A DNA stretch of 64,000 nucleotides. It comes from DATAZK01 sp963731205 (GTDB lineage: Bacteria > Actinomycetota > Actinomycetes > Frankiales > Frankiaceae). The DNA is taken from positions 1,984,001 to 2,048,000 of the forward strand of contig CAVSUJ010000002.1 of the NCBI GenBank assembly GCA_963731205.1, read 5' to 3'. Both the position numbers and the translations under genes were made by a program. The notes beneath the pieces are model-generated. The model was not told the origin of the DNA. It worked only from the letters and a program-made list of their open reading frames with translations, and did no database searches. This document shows, one piece after another, positions 48,261-57,807 of the stretch (the first letter of the stretch is position 1; every line of letters starts with the position of its first letter).

Positions 48261-50603
48261 TCAGCCGTCCCAGCGCAGCCAGAGCGTGCCGAGCGGCGGG
48301 ACGCGCAGCACCGCCGACTGGGGCAGGCCGTGGTGCACGACCTGCTCGGTATGGACGGCGCCGAGGTTGCCGACGCCCGACCCGGCGTAGCTGTCGGCGT
48401 CGGTGTTGACGACCTCCGACCAGCGTCCGGGGCGGGGGAGCCCGATCCGGTAGCCCTCGTGGGGGCCGCCGGAGAAATTCGCGATGCAGGCAACCAGCGA
48501 ATTACCGTCGGGACCGCCGCTGCGGACGAAGGAGAAGACGTTGCCTCCCGAATCGTTCGCGTCGATCCACGCAAAGCCCGTCGGGTCGTTGTCGCGGGTG
48601 AAAAGCGCCGGCGTATCGCGATAAACCAGATTCAGGTCGCGTACGAGGCGGGACACTCCGGCGTGGTCGGGGTTGTCGAGCAGCCACCAATCCAGCGACC
48701 GGGCCTCCGACCATTCCGATTCCTGGCCGAACTCGCTGCCCATGAAGAGCAATTGCTTGCCCGGATGCGCCCACATGTACGCGAGCAGGGCGCGCAGGTT
48801 TGCCAATTGCTGCCAGCGGTCGCCGGGCATCTTGCTCAGCAGCGAGCCCTTGCCGTGCACGACCTCGTCGTGCGAGATCGGCAGCACGTAATTCTCCGAG
48901 TACGCGTACACCATCGAAAAGGTCATCTGGTGGTGGTGGAACCGGCGATAGATCGGCTCCTTGGACATGTACTCCAAGGTGTCGTGCATCCAGCCCATGT
49001 TCCATTTGAAGCCGAATCCGAGGCCGCCGAGATGGGTGGGCCGGGTGACACCCGGCCACGCGGTCGACTCCTCGGCGATCATCATCGCGCCCGGGAATTC
49101 CCGGTACACGGTCGCATTTGCCTCCTGCAGGAAGGCGACGGCCTGAAGATTCTCCCGGCCGCCGAATTCGTTCGGCGCCCAGCCACCTTCGGGACGCGAG
49201 TAATCCAAATAGAGCATCGACGCCACCGCGTCGACCCGCAGCCCGTCGATGTGGAATTCGCCGCACCAGTAGAGCGCGTTGGCGACGAGGAAGTTGCGCA
49301 CCTCGCTGCGTCCGAAATCGAAGACGAAGGTGCCCCAGTCGAGCTGCTCGCCGCGGCGCGGATCGGGATGCTCGTAGAGCGGAGTGCCGTCGAAGCGGCC
49401 GAGCGCCCACTCGTCCTTCGGGAAGTGCGCGGGCACCCAGTCCAGCAGCACCCCGATGCCTGCCTGGTGAAGCGCATCGACCAGGTGACGGAACTCGTCG
49501 GGGGTGCCGAAACGCGAGGTCGGCGCGTAATACGAGGTGACCTGATATCCCCAGGAGCCGCCGAACGGATGCTCGGCGACGGGCAACAGTTCGACATGGG
49601 TGAAGCCGTGACCCGAGACGTAATCCACCAGTTCGGACGCGAGCTCCCGGTAGCTGAGCCCGACGCGCCAGGAACCGAGGTGCACCTCGTAGACCGACAC
49701 CGGGGCCTCGTGCCACGCGGTCTCGCTCCGCTTGGTGATCCAGGCGGAGTCGTCCCATTCGTAGGAGGACTCGGTGACGATGCTCGCCGTCGCCGGCGGG
49801 ATCTCGGTGCGCCGGGCCATCGGGTCGGCCTTCTCGCGCCATACCGAATCGGCGCCGAGGACCTGGAACTTGTAACGGGTGCCGTCGCCCACCTCGGGGA
49901 CGAAGAGCTCCCACACACCCGACGACCCGAGTGAACGCATCGGGTGGGCCGCGCCGTCCCAGTAGTTCCAGTCGCCGCTCACCCGCACGCCGCGCGCGTT
50001 GGGCGCCCAGACGGCGAAGCTCACGCCCGTCACCCCGCCGTCGAAGCGGCGCACGTGAGAGCCGAGCACGGTCCACAACTTCTCGTGCCTGCCCTCGCCG
50101 ATCAGGTGCAGATCGACCTCGCCGAGCGTCGGCAGGAAGCGATAAGGGTCATCGACGATGAACGTCGCATCGCCGTAGGCGACCTCGAGCCGGTAGTCAC
50201 GCGCCTGCTCGCCCTCGAGCACCGCCTGGAAGATGCCCGGGTGAACCATCTGCGCGCTCGTGCGCTCGTCGCCGACGAGCACCGTCACGCTGCGGGCGTG
50301 GGGCCGCAGGGTGCGGATGACCAGCTGGCCACCGATCGGGTGGGCGCCGAGGACGCTGTGTGGATCGTGGTGGGCGCCGCCGAGGATGCGCTCGAGCTCC
50401 TCGGCGGACGGGGTGAAGGAAATCGTCGCCGGCGCAGTGACGACGGGCGCGGCAGCCACGTCGGAGTCAGCTGCAGCAATGCCAGCGTCGGCTGCGGCGG
50501 GCTTCGCCGTAGCAGCAGGTTTCGTCGCGCCGTTCGACGCGCCGGCACCAGGGCCCGCCTTGGGGCCGGCCGGGGGCGCGTCACGGCGGTGTCGGGCCGC
50601 CAT
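48261..50603 (-). CDS. glgB: 1,4-alpha-glucan branching enzyme
   Basis: Adds alpha-1,6 branches to the alpha-1,4 chains made by GlgE. It has 780 residues: an Ala/Pro-rich N-terminal ~60, two N-terminal beta domains (N1 and CBM48) and a GH13 barrel. The catalytic Asp is in DGLRVDAVASMLYLDY, the acid/base Glu in MIAEESTAWP, and the transition-state Asp in ISHDEVVHGK. The C-terminal beta domain ends WLRWDG. ATG 50603 overlaps the pep2 stop by one base (TGATG). Last gene of the treS-pep2-glgB/glgE operon. Confidence 0.97.
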   Translation of the reverse strand: MAARHRRDAPPAGPKAGPGAGASNGATKPAATAKPAAADAGIAAADSDVAAAPVVTAPATISFTPSAEELERILGGAHHDPHSVLGAHPIGGQLVIRTLRPHARSVTVLVGDERTSAQMVHPGIFQAVLEGEQARDYRLEVAYGDATFIVDDPYRFLPTLGEVDLHLIGEGRHEKLWTVLGSHVRRFDGGVTGVSFAVWAPNARGVRVSGDWNYWDGAAHPMRSLGSSGVWELFVPEVGDGTRYKFQVLGADSVWREKADPMARRTEIPPATASIVTESSYEWDDSAWITKRSETAWHEAPVSVYEVHLGSWRVGLSYRELASELVDYVSGHGFTHVELLPVAEHPFGGSWGYQVTSYYAPTSRFGTPDEFRHLVDALHQAGIGVLLDWVPAHFPKDEWALGRFDGTPLYEHPDPRRGEQLDWGTFVFDFGRSEVRNFLVANALYWCGEFHIDGLRVDAVASMLYLDYSRPEGGWAPNEFGGRENLQAVAFLQEANATVYREFPGAMMIAEESTAWPGVTRPTHLGGLGFGFKWNMGWMHDTLEYMSKEPIYRRFHHHQMTFSMVYAYSENYVLPISHDEVVHGKGSLLSKMPGDRWQQLANLRALLAYMWAHPGKQLLFMGSEFGQESEWSEARSLDWWLLDNPDHAGVSRLVRDLNLVYRDTPALFTRDNDPTGFAWIDANDSGGNVFSFVRSGGPDGNSLVACIANFSGGPHEGYRIGLPRPGRWSEVVNTDADSYAGSGVGNLGAVHTEQVVHHGLPQSAVLRVPPLGTLWLRWDG

Positions 50604-51997
50604 CAGCCTGCCTCGCCGACCAGTCGCTCGATCGCCGCCAATGGGATGTTCACCCACGACGGACGGTGGCGTGCCTCGTACAACACCTCATACACCGCCT
50701 TATCCAGCTCGAAGGTGCGCAGCAATTGCTTGGCCTCGCGGGGGTCGACTCCAGCGCCGGCTGCGTAGCCGTCGCAAAAGGCCGCCCTGTTTCGCTGTGC
50801 CCACTCCTCGGCGCGGTACGCGAGGTGGCCGGGTTCGACCCGGTCCTGGAGCAGAAATCGTGACGCGTAGTCGAAGCTGCGCAACATGCCGGCAACATCG
50901 CGCAGCGGAGACGCGAGCCGGACGCGCTCGGCGAGCGGCCTGGCCGGCTCGCCCTCGAAGTCGAGCAGCACCCACCCGGAGTCGATACGCATGACCTGAC
51001 CGAGGTGGTAATCGCCATGAATGCGCTGCACCGGCACCCCCGGCCCGACCTCGCCGGGCAGCGCGCTGAAGGTGGCCGCCAGTGAGGAGGAGAAGGCAGC
51101 GAGCTCCGGCACCTCAGCGGCGGCCGAGGCCAGCTGCGCGAGCATGCGGGACGAGGTTTCGGCCAGCTCCGCGGCGGTCGCCTGGCGTGAGGGCAGTCGC
51201 TCGGCGAGGGTCTCGTGCACCTCTGCCGTCGCCGTGCCGAGGCGCTCGGACTCCCCGGCGAAATCCCCGCCCACCTCGTCGGCGTGCAGATCGCCCTCGG
51301 CGAAAAGGTCACGCACGCTCGTCAGCGCCAGCTTCCAGCCCTCGGTGCCGCTCTTGAGGAATCGTGAGCAGACGGCCAATGTCGTGAGCTGACCGTCGAG
51401 CTCGCCCTCGAGCCAGCCGACGGGTGCCGCGACGTGAGGACTGTCGGCCTCGGCCAGCACGCGCGTGATCTCCAGATCAGGGTTCACGCCAGGGGAGATG
51501 CGGCGAAAAGCCTTGAGGATGTAGGCATCCCCGAAGACCACGCTGGTGTTGGACTGCTCGGCACCGACCGGCAGCCCGGTCTGCATCTCGAGCTCGGTCG
51601 CGGCGGTGCCGGTCAGCGTGCCCACCCGGGCCGATTCGCGTAGCAGCCGGAAGATGGCAGCCGTGCCCTCGGGCTCGTGGAGGGCGTCGTAGTAGAACGG
51701 CGGGCCGCCCATGTCGTCATCGGCGTGCGGCGGTGCGATCCGCGCGTAATTGCGATCGGGGTCGAGCTCCGGAAGCTGGGTCACCGGCACCTGGTAGCGC
51801 TCGGGGTCGGCGCCGCGGTAGCCGACCTCGACGACGGCGTGACGAACCCGGTCCGACAGGTACTCGACGGAAATCACCCGCACGTGCGACAGCGGGCGCC
51901 CCTTACCGGCGAACCAGCGCTGGCGCGGCAACCACTCCAGCAGCAGCCCGTCGAGGCCGGGCAGCAGCTCGCCGTGTTCATCCGTGTGTGCGGTCAT
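50603..51997 (-). CDS. pep2: Maltokinase (Pep2/Mak)
   Basis: Phosphorylates maltose to maltose-1-phosphate with ATP, giving the GlgE substrate. It has 464 residues of the eukaryotic-kinase-like fold: N-terminal cap with WLPRQRWFAGKGR, the nucleotide lobe with GAEQSNTSVVFGD and a catalytic lobe with the brenner-type RIHGDYHLGQVMR and the metal site LLDFEGEPARP. Start and stop overlap treS and glgB, which fits the TreS-Pep2 complex known in mycobacteria. Confidence 0.95.
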   Translation of the reverse strand: MTAHTDEHGELLPGLDGLLLEWLPRQRWFAGKGRPLSHVRVISVEYLSDRVRHAVVEVGYRGADPERYQVPVTQLPELDPDRNYARIAPPHADDDMGGPPFYYDALHEPEGTAAIFRLLRESARVGTLTGTAATELEMQTGLPVGAEQSNTSVVFGDAYILKAFRRISPGVNPDLEITRVLAEADSPHVAAPVGWLEGELDGQLTTLAVCSRFLKSGTEGWKLALTSVRDLFAEGDLHADEVGGDFAGESERLGTATAEVHETLAERLPSRQATAAELAETSSRMLAQLASAAAEVPELAAFSSSLAATFSALPGEVGPGVPVQRIHGDYHLGQVMRIDSGWVLLDFEGEPARPLAERVRLASPLRDVAGMLRSFDYASRFLLQDRVEPGHLAYRAEEWAQRNRAAFCDGYAAGAGVDPREAKQLLRTFELDKAVYEVLYEARHRPSWVNIPLAAIERLVGEAG

Positions 51998-53772
51998 CGC
52001 GCATAACCACCCTCATCGCCGGCGGTCAGGGCGAACCAGAAATGCCCGTGGCCCGGCAGTGTCAGCAGATACGGCAGGTCACCGATGTTGGGGAAGGAGA
52101 CCTCACCGGTCATTTCGACCGGGCGATGACCCGCATAGCGGCGCAGGTCCAGCTCGACCGGCTGGGGGAAGCGAGAAAGGTTGGCGACGCACAGCACGCG
52201 GTCGTCGCCGAACTCGCGTACGTACGCCAGCACGCTCGGGTTGGACGCGCTGAGCTCCTCGTAGGTGCCGAGCCCGAAGACGGGGTGCCGCTTGCGGATC
52301 TCGATCATGCGTTTCGTCCACCACAGCAGCGAATCGTTCTGCCGCATCTCGGCCTCGACGTTCAAGGCCTGGTAGCCGTAGACGGCGTCCATGAGCACCG
52401 GCAGGTAGAGGCGGGCCGGGTCGGCCGCCGAGAAGCCGGCATTGCGGTCGGGCGACCATTGCATCGGAGTCCGGACGCCGTCGCGGTCACCGAGATAGAT
52501 GTTGTCGCCCATCCCGATCTCGTCGCCGTAATAGAGCACGGGTGAGCCGGGCAGCGACATCAGCAGCGAGGTGAAGAGCTCCATCTGGTCGCGGCTGTTG
52601 TCCAGGAGCGGGGCGAGTCGGCGGCGAATGCCGATGTTCGCCTTCATCCGCGGGTCTTTTGCGTACTCCGAGTACATGTAGTCGCGCTCTTCGTCGGTCA
52701 CCATCTCGAGGGTCAGCTCGTCGTGGTTGCGAAGGAAGATTCCCCACTGGCAGTTGGAGGGAATCTTCGGCGTCTGCGCCATGATTTCCGAGATGGGGTA
52801 ACGCGATTCGCGGCGTACCGCCATGAAGATGCGCGGCATGAGCGGGAAGTGGAATGCCATGTGGCATTCGTCGCCGCCGCTCTCGAAATCGCCGAAGTAC
52901 TCGACGACGTCGCTCGGCCACTGGTTGGCCTCGGCGAGCAGCACCTTGTCGGCGTAGCGGCTGTCGACCTCTTTGCGCACCCGCTTGAGATATTCGTGGG
53001 TCTGCGGCAGGTTCTCGCCGTTGGTGCCGTCGCGTACGAACAGGTACGGCACCGCGTCCAGCCGGAAGCCGTCGAGGCCGATGTCGAGCCAGAAGCGCAG
53101 CACCTCGAGCATCGCATCCTGCACGGCCGGGCTGTCGAAGTTCAGGTCGGGCTGATGGGAGAAGAAGCGGTGCCAGTAGTACTGGCCACGGACGGAATCC
53201 CACGTCCAGTTGGACTTTTCGGTGTCGACGAAGATGATCCGCGCATCGGGGTAGCGGTCGTCGGTGTCGGACCAGACGTAGAAATCGCCGAAAGGGCCAT
53301 CAGGATCGGAGCGCGACGCCAGAAACCACGGATGCTGATCCGAGGTGTGGTTCATGACGAGGTCGGCGATGATCCGCATCCCGCGGCGATGAGCGCCGTC
53401 GACCAGTTCGACGAAATCGCCGAGGTCGCCGAATTCCGGCAGCACCTTCAGGTAATCGCTGATGTCGTAGCCGCCGTCGCGAAGCGGCGACTCGTAGATC
53501 GGCAGCAGCCAGAGGCAGTCGATGCCGAGCCACTGCAGGTAATCCAGCTTCGACGTGAGCCCCCGCAGATCGCCGGTGCCGTCACCGTTGGAATCGGCGA
53601 AGCCGCGGATGAGGACCTCGTAGAACACCGCACGCTGATACCAGAGCGGATCGCGGCTCTCCTCGCCCGCGCTCCCGGTCTGCGGCAGCGGCGGCAAGTC
53701 GGGGATCGGTGTGACGTCGCCGGGATCCGGGCCACTCGGCTCACCGAACAGCCGGTTGTTCGTCGTGGTCAT
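51994..53772 (-). CDS. treS: Trehalose synthase (TreS)
   Basis: Interconverts trehalose and maltose. It has 592 residues of GH13: a Pro-rich first ~40, then the barrel with YEVLIRGFADSNGDGTGDL, the nucleophile Asp in DGFRLDAVPYL, the acid/base Glu in LLAEANQWP and LRNHDELT. The calcium-type loop SNGDGTGD is kept. ATG overlaps the glgE stop (ATGA) and its end overlaps pep2. It feeds maltose to Pep2. Confidence 0.96.
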   Translation of the reverse strand: MTTTNNRLFGEPSGPDPGDVTPIPDLPPLPQTGSAGEESRDPLWYQRAVFYEVLIRGFADSNGDGTGDLRGLTSKLDYLQWLGIDCLWLLPIYESPLRDGGYDISDYLKVLPEFGDLGDFVELVDGAHRRGMRIIADLVMNHTSDQHPWFLASRSDPDGPFGDFYVWSDTDDRYPDARIIFVDTEKSNWTWDSVRGQYYWHRFFSHQPDLNFDSPAVQDAMLEVLRFWLDIGLDGFRLDAVPYLFVRDGTNGENLPQTHEYLKRVRKEVDSRYADKVLLAEANQWPSDVVEYFGDFESGGDECHMAFHFPLMPRIFMAVRRESRYPISEIMAQTPKIPSNCQWGIFLRNHDELTLEMVTDEERDYMYSEYAKDPRMKANIGIRRRLAPLLDNSRDQMELFTSLLMSLPGSPVLYYGDEIGMGDNIYLGDRDGVRTPMQWSPDRNAGFSAADPARLYLPVLMDAVYGYQALNVEAEMRQNDSLLWWTKRMIEIRKRHPVFGLGTYEELSASNPSVLAYVREFGDDRVLCVANLSRFPQPVELDLRRYAGHRPVEMTGEVSFPNIGDLPYLLTLPGHGHFWFALTAGDEGGYAR

Positions 53773-55721
53773 CGGCGGTACTTCACGCTGAAGACATGGG
53801 CAGGCTCATGGAAGGGGTCGAGTCGCACGTAATTGGCCTGCCCCCAGTTGTAGGAGGTATCCGTGACTTCGTCACACGCGTCGAATGTCTCACCCCAGTC
53901 CAGCCCGAGCGCGGGCATCTCCAGATAGACGGTCGCCTCGCGGGTCGCGTGCGGATCCAGGTTCACCACGACCAGCACGCAGTCATCGGTCTGCGGGTCG
54001 CGCTTGGAGAAGGCCAGCACCTGCGGCTGGTCGACGAAGTGAAAGCGCAGGTTGCGTAGCTGGTGGAGCGCCGGATGTTCCGAGCGAACCCGGTTCAGCA
54101 TCTTCAGGTACGGGTTCAGCGGGGCATGTGCGTAATCACGCGGGCGGTACTGGTACTTCTCCGAGTCCAGATACTCCTCGCTGCCCGGCCGCACGGCCAC
54201 GTGCTCGAAGAGTTCGTAGCCGGAGTACATACCCCAGCTCGGGCTCATCATCGATGCCAGCACGGCCCGGATCTTGAACGCGGCCGGGCCGCCGTACTGC
54301 AGGTAGGCGTGGAGGATGTCGGGCGTGTTCACGAAGAAGTTCGGACGCATGTGCCAGGCCGACTCGACGAGCTCGGCGCCGTACTCCTCGAGCTCGGCCT
54401 TCTCGGTGCGCCAGGTGAAATACGTGTAGGACTGCGTGAAGCCGATGCGCCCGAGCGTGTGCATCATCGGTGGCCGCGTGAAGGCCTCGGCCAGGAAGAG
54501 CACGTCGGGATCGGTGCCCTTGACGTCGGCGATGAGCTCTTCCCAGAACGGCACCGGCTTGGTGTGCGGGTTGTCCACCCGGAAAATGCGGACGCCGTGG
54601 GCCATCCAGTGCCGAATGACCCGCAGGACCTCCGCGTAGAGCCCCTCGTAATCGCGGTCGAAGTTGATCGGGTAGATGTCCTGGTACTTCTTCGGCGGGT
54701 TCTCCGCGTAGGCGATGGAACCGTCGCTCTTGACGGTGAACCACTCCGGATGCGCTTTTGCCCAGGGGTGATCGGGCGCGCACTGCAGGGCGAAGTCGAG
54801 GGCGACCTCCATGCCGAGCCGGCCGGCTTCGGCGACGAACGCGTCGAAATCGTCCAGCGTGCCGAGATCCGGATGTATCGCGTCGTGGCCGCCGAAGCGC
54901 GAGCCGATCGCCCACGGGCTGCCCGGGTCGCTCGGCCCGGGGTCGAGCGTGTTGTTGGGGCCCTTGCGGTTGACCTCGCCGACGGGCGAGATCGGCGGCA
55001 GGTAGACCACGTCGAACCCGAGGTCGGCGATCGCCGGCAGCCGCTTGGCCGCCTGCTTGAACGTTCCGGATCGCGGCGGATCCAGGCTCGCGCCCTCCGA
55101 GCGGGGGAAGAACTCATACCAGGACGAGTAGAGGGCACGCGTGCGGTCGACCGTGAGCTGGAAGCGGGGGCTGGCGGTGAGCAGTTCGCGAAGCGGGCTC
55201 TCCTCGAGCGCGGCGACCAGGCTGGTGGCCATGATCGGGGCCAGCCGGTCGGTGGCGTCGGTCAGGGACGAGTTGCGCAGGGTCTGGATGGCGTGGGTGA
55301 GCGCCGGCTGGTGAACGGGGTCGATGCCCGGCAGCGCCCGCTCCAGCAAGCGGGCCCCGTCCTCGAGGTCGACCGCGAGCTCGTCGACGTCCTGACCGGC
55401 GTCGACCTTCACCTGCATGGCGTGGCGCCAAGTCGCCACCGGATCGGCCCAGGCCTCGATGTAGAAGGACCAAACCCCCTGCGCCGCGCAGGAGATCGTC
55501 GCCTCGTAGCGGTCGGTGCCCTGGCCGACGAAATGCATGGGCCGGAACTCGCCTTTGCGGCCGGCGGGGTCGACGACCACCACATTGGCGCCCACCAGGT
55601 CGTGGCCCTCGCGAAACACCGTGGCTGACACCGGAATCAGCTCGTCGACCACGGCCTTGGCGGGCCACTGCCCGGCGGACACGACGGGTGAGACGTCGGA
55701 GATGACGATGCGCCCGATCAC
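53769..55721 (-). CDS. glgE: Alpha-1,4-glucan:maltose-1-phosphate maltosyltransferase
   Basis: Extends alpha-glucan using maltose-1-phosphate. It has 650 residues with the GlgE set of domains: N-terminal beta domain (VSATVFREGHDLVGANV), helical insert (about 100-190), GH13_3 barrel. The nucleophile Asp is in RIFRVDNPHTKP, the acid/base Glu in VLFLAEAFTRPPMM. YPINFDRDYEGLY and the C-terminal LDPFHEPAHVF are typical. GTG 55721 is chosen because TAGGGT lies seven bases upstream (leaderless geometry); longer frames lack support. First gene of the operon. Confidence 0.96.
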   Translation of the reverse strand: MIGRIVISDVSPVVSAGQWPAKAVVDELIPVSATVFREGHDLVGANVVVVDPAGRKGEFRPMHFVGQGTDRYEATISCAAQGVWSFYIEAWADPVATWRHAMQVKVDAGQDVDELAVDLEDGARLLERALPGIDPVHQPALTHAIQTLRNSSLTDATDRLAPIMATSLVAALEESPLRELLTASPRFQLTVDRTRALYSSWYEFFPRSEGASLDPPRSGTFKQAAKRLPAIADLGFDVVYLPPISPVGEVNRKGPNNTLDPGPSDPGSPWAIGSRFGGHDAIHPDLGTLDDFDAFVAEAGRLGMEVALDFALQCAPDHPWAKAHPEWFTVKSDGSIAYAENPPKKYQDIYPINFDRDYEGLYAEVLRVIRHWMAHGVRIFRVDNPHTKPVPFWEELIADVKGTDPDVLFLAEAFTRPPMMHTLGRIGFTQSYTYFTWRTEKAELEEYGAELVESAWHMRPNFFVNTPDILHAYLQYGGPAAFKIRAVLASMMSPSWGMYSGYELFEHVAVRPGSEEYLDSEKYQYRPRDYAHAPLNPYLKMLNRVRSEHPALHQLRNLRFHFVDQPQVLAFSKRDPQTDDCVLVVVNLDPHATREATVYLEMPALGLDWGETFDACDEVTDTSYNWGQANYVRLDPFHEPAHVFSVKYRR

Positions 55722-55728
55722 TTCCGGG

Positions 55729-55734
55729 ACCCTA
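55729..55734 (-). promoter_or_regulatory. Putative -10 element of glgE (leaderless)
   Basis: On the minus strand TAGGGT is followed by seven bases and GTG. No ribosome binding site is present. Confidence 0.4.
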
Positions 55735-55770
55735 CCCAGCTTGCGACCTGCCCTAGCGGTCAATGGGAGA

Positions 55771-55825
55771 CCAACTGAAAACAGTTGGGCGGCGTGTTGC
55801 CGACATGTTGCAGTGTCTGGCAACA
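55771..55825. promoter_or_regulatory. Inverted repeats in the glgE-terD divergent region
   Basis: The 260-bp gap has a perfect palindrome CCAACTG-AAAA-CAGTTGG (55771-55788), about 50 bp upstream of the glgE start. Next to it is a wider inverted repeat, TGTTGCC (55795-55801) with GGCAACA (55819-55825). Both are operator candidates; no regulator is encoded next door. Confidence 0.5.
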
Positions 55826-55981
55826 GACAGGCGCGGACGGTTCCCTTCCTCGCCGTTCATCACTACGCTTCGCCCGAGCAAGGCGGGCCGGACGAGCTAC
55901 GCAGGTCCGGAATCGCATTCGGCAGTCATCAGCAAATGTCCGGCGCCCGCGACGAGGGCCCCGCGTCTACAGGAGGAATCA

Positions 55982-56557
55982 GTGGGAGTCAGCCTCAGCA
56001 AGGGTGGCAACGTCTCGCTCAGCAAGGAAGCCCCGGGTCTGACGGCTGTCACCGTCGGCCTCGGTTGGGACGTCCGTAGCACCACGGGCGCCGACTTCGA
56101 CCTCGACGCCAGCGCGATCATGTGCACGGCAGCCGGCAAGGTCGCTTCCGACGGCCAGTTCGTCTTCTTCAACAACCTCAAGAGCACCGACGGCTCCGTC
56201 GAACACCAGGGTGACAACCTCACCGGGGCCGGCGAGGGCGACGACGAGCAGATCAAGGTCAACCTCGCCACGGTGCCCGCCGACATCGACAAGATCGTCT
56301 TCCCGGTCTCGATCTACGACGCGGACAACCGCCAGCAGAACTTCGGCCAGGTGCGCAACGCTTTCATCCGCATCGTGAACCAGGCCGGCGAGGCCGAGAT
56401 CGCCCGCTACGACCTCACCGAAGACGCCTCCACCGAGACCGCCATGGTCTTCGGCGAGCTCTACCGCTCCGGCGCGGAGTGGAAGTTCCGCGCGGTCGGC
56501 CAGGGCTACGCGAGCGGCCTGCGCGGCATCGCTCAGGACTTCGGCGTCAGCGTCTGA
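55982..56557 (+). CDS. terD: TerD-family stress/tellurium resistance protein
   Basis: Calcium-binding TerD protein, 191 residues, the usual length. It starts GVSLSKGGNVSLSKEAPGL, carries the acidic metal-site stretches FDLDASAIM and GEGDDEQIKVNL, and SIYDADNRQQNFGQVRNA followed by RYDLTEDASTETAM. GTG with a strong AGGAGGAATCA site upstream. TerD proteins act with membrane TerC in stress responses to oxidants, metals and phage. Here it heads a Ter module and is separated from the terC-like gene by a strong hairpin. Confidence 0.96.
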   Translation: MGVSLSKGGNVSLSKEAPGLTAVTVGLGWDVRSTTGADFDLDASAIMCTAAGKVASDGQFVFFNNLKSTDGSVEHQGDNLTGAGEGDDEQIKVNLATVPADIDKIVFPVSIYDADNRQQNFGQVRNAFIRIVNQAGEAEIARYDLTEDASTETAMVFGELYRSGAEWKFRAVGQGYASGLRGIAQDFGVSV

Positions 56558-56616
56558 TCGTTTCACCTCAGGTTCGGCGGCGCACATTCCTGCCGCCGCC
56601 GAGGCATCTGGCACTG

Positions 56617-56655
56617 CTATCGGGTCGGGACCTCACCGTGGTCCCGACCCGATAG
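56617..56655 (+). terminator. Perfect 16-bp hairpin between terD and the terC-like gene
   Basis: Arms 56617-56632 and 56640-56655 pair perfectly around a 7-base loop, with TGCTTTG after. It is the most stable hairpin noted in the window. It probably ends most terD transcripts and may act as an attenuator for the gene starting 36 bp later. Confidence 0.75.
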
Positions 56656-56690
56656 TGCTTTGACGCAAGACATCTTTCTAGGAGAACGCG

Positions 56691-57767
56691 TTGCTGCTGC
56701 GAACGTTCGGATTTCCTCTCGGGGCCACCGTGGTCGGCCTCGTGCTGGCGGGCATCATCGGCGGCCCGAAGATCGCGCTCATCGTGGCGATCCTCGCGGT
56801 CCTGGAGATCTCGCTGTCCTTCGACAACGCGGTCGTCAACGCCACCATTCTGCGCCGGATGAATCGCTGGTGGCAGGGCCTGTTCCTGACGCTGGGCATC
56901 ATCATCGCGGTCTTCGGTATGCGGCTCATCTTCCCGGTGGTCGTGGTCTCGCTCACCGCACACCTCGGCCCGGTCGAGGTCTTCCGGCTCGCGCTGGATC
57001 ACCCGACGGCGTATGCCGACAAGCTGACCGCCGCCCACCCGGCCATCGCCGCGTTCGGCGGGATCTTCCTGCTGATGATCTTCCTGGACTACATGCTCGA
57101 CACCGAGAAAGAGGTTCACTGGCTGACCCCGGTGGAGAAGTTCCTCAGCAAGCTCGGCGGCCTCGACGTACTTTCCACGGTCATCGCCCTGGTGCTGCTG
57201 CTGGTCGTGGCCGAGGCGGCCACCCCGGCTGACAAGACGCAGCAGGTGCTCACCGCCGGCGTCGCGGGTTTGGCGACCTACCTTGCGGTCCGCGGGCTCG
57301 GCGACTTCTTCGAGGAGCGCGGGGTCGGCGAGGAGGATCCCGACGAGGAGATCTCCGAGGAGACCCACGACTCCAGCGGCAAGCGCCTGGCGGTCGGACG
57401 GGCCGCCTTCTTCCTGTTCCTCTACCTGGAGCTCATCGACGCGTCGTTCTCCTTCGACGGGGTTGTCGGCGCGTTCGCCATCAGCCAGCAGATCTTCGTG
57501 ATTGCCGCCGGGCTCGGCATCGGTGCGACGTACATCCGGTCGCTGACCGTCTTCCTGGTGCGCAAGGGCACCCTGCAGGAGTACATCTACCTCGAGCACG
57601 GAGCGCACTGGGCGATCGGTGCGCTTGCCGTCCTGCTGGCGATAAGCATCAAGACGAACGTGCCCGAGGTCGTGACCGGATTGATCGGCGTCGCGTTCAT
57701 CGCCGCTGCCTACGCCAGCAGCCTCGTGGCCAGACGAAGTCGCGAGGAGCAACCGGCCGGCGGGTGA
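56691..57767 (+). CDS. TerC-like integral membrane protein (DUF475)
   Basis: 358 residues with about nine membrane helices. The paired acidic motifs of TerC/DUF475 proteins are visible: LEISLSFDNAVVNATIL in helix 2-3 and the related ELIDASFSFDGVVGAFAI in the second half, an internal repeat typical of ion-exporting families. A hydrophilic acidic loop (EERGVGEEDPDEEISEETHD, about 206-225) separates the halves. It may move metal ions (Mn or Ca have been proposed for TerC relatives). TTG start with AGGAG upstream. Confidence 0.88.
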   Translation: MLLRTFGFPLGATVVGLVLAGIIGGPKIALIVAILAVLEISLSFDNAVVNATILRRMNRWWQGLFLTLGIIIAVFGMRLIFPVVVVSLTAHLGPVEVFRLALDHPTAYADKLTAAHPAIAAFGGIFLLMIFLDYMLDTEKEVHWLTPVEKFLSKLGGLDVLSTVIALVLLLVVAEAATPADKTQQVLTAGVAGLATYLAVRGLGDFFEERGVGEEDPDEEISEETHDSSGKRLAVGRAAFFLFLYLELIDASFSFDGVVGAFAISQQIFVIAAGLGIGATYIRSLTVFLVRKGTLQEYIYLEHGAHWAIGALAVLLAISIKTNVPEVVTGLIGVAFIAAAYASSLVARRSREEQPAGG

Positions 57768-57773
57768 ACGATC

Positions 57774-57807
57774 GGGCCGGTACGGATAGATCATTCAGCA
57801 CCGGCCC
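57774..57807 (+). terminator. Weak hairpin after the terC-like gene
   Basis: GGGCCGGT (57774-57781) pairs with ACCGGCCC (57800-57807) over an 18-base loop. It is followed by a short TGTTG and may mark the 3' end. The rest of the 296-bp gap to the next gene shows no further gene. Confidence 0.35.

Noticed and set aside
56558..56690. Manganese (yybP-ykoY) riboswitch, often found before TerC-family genes.
   Set aside because: Only a single long hairpin is present; the paired L1/L3 loop sequences of that riboswitch are not seen.
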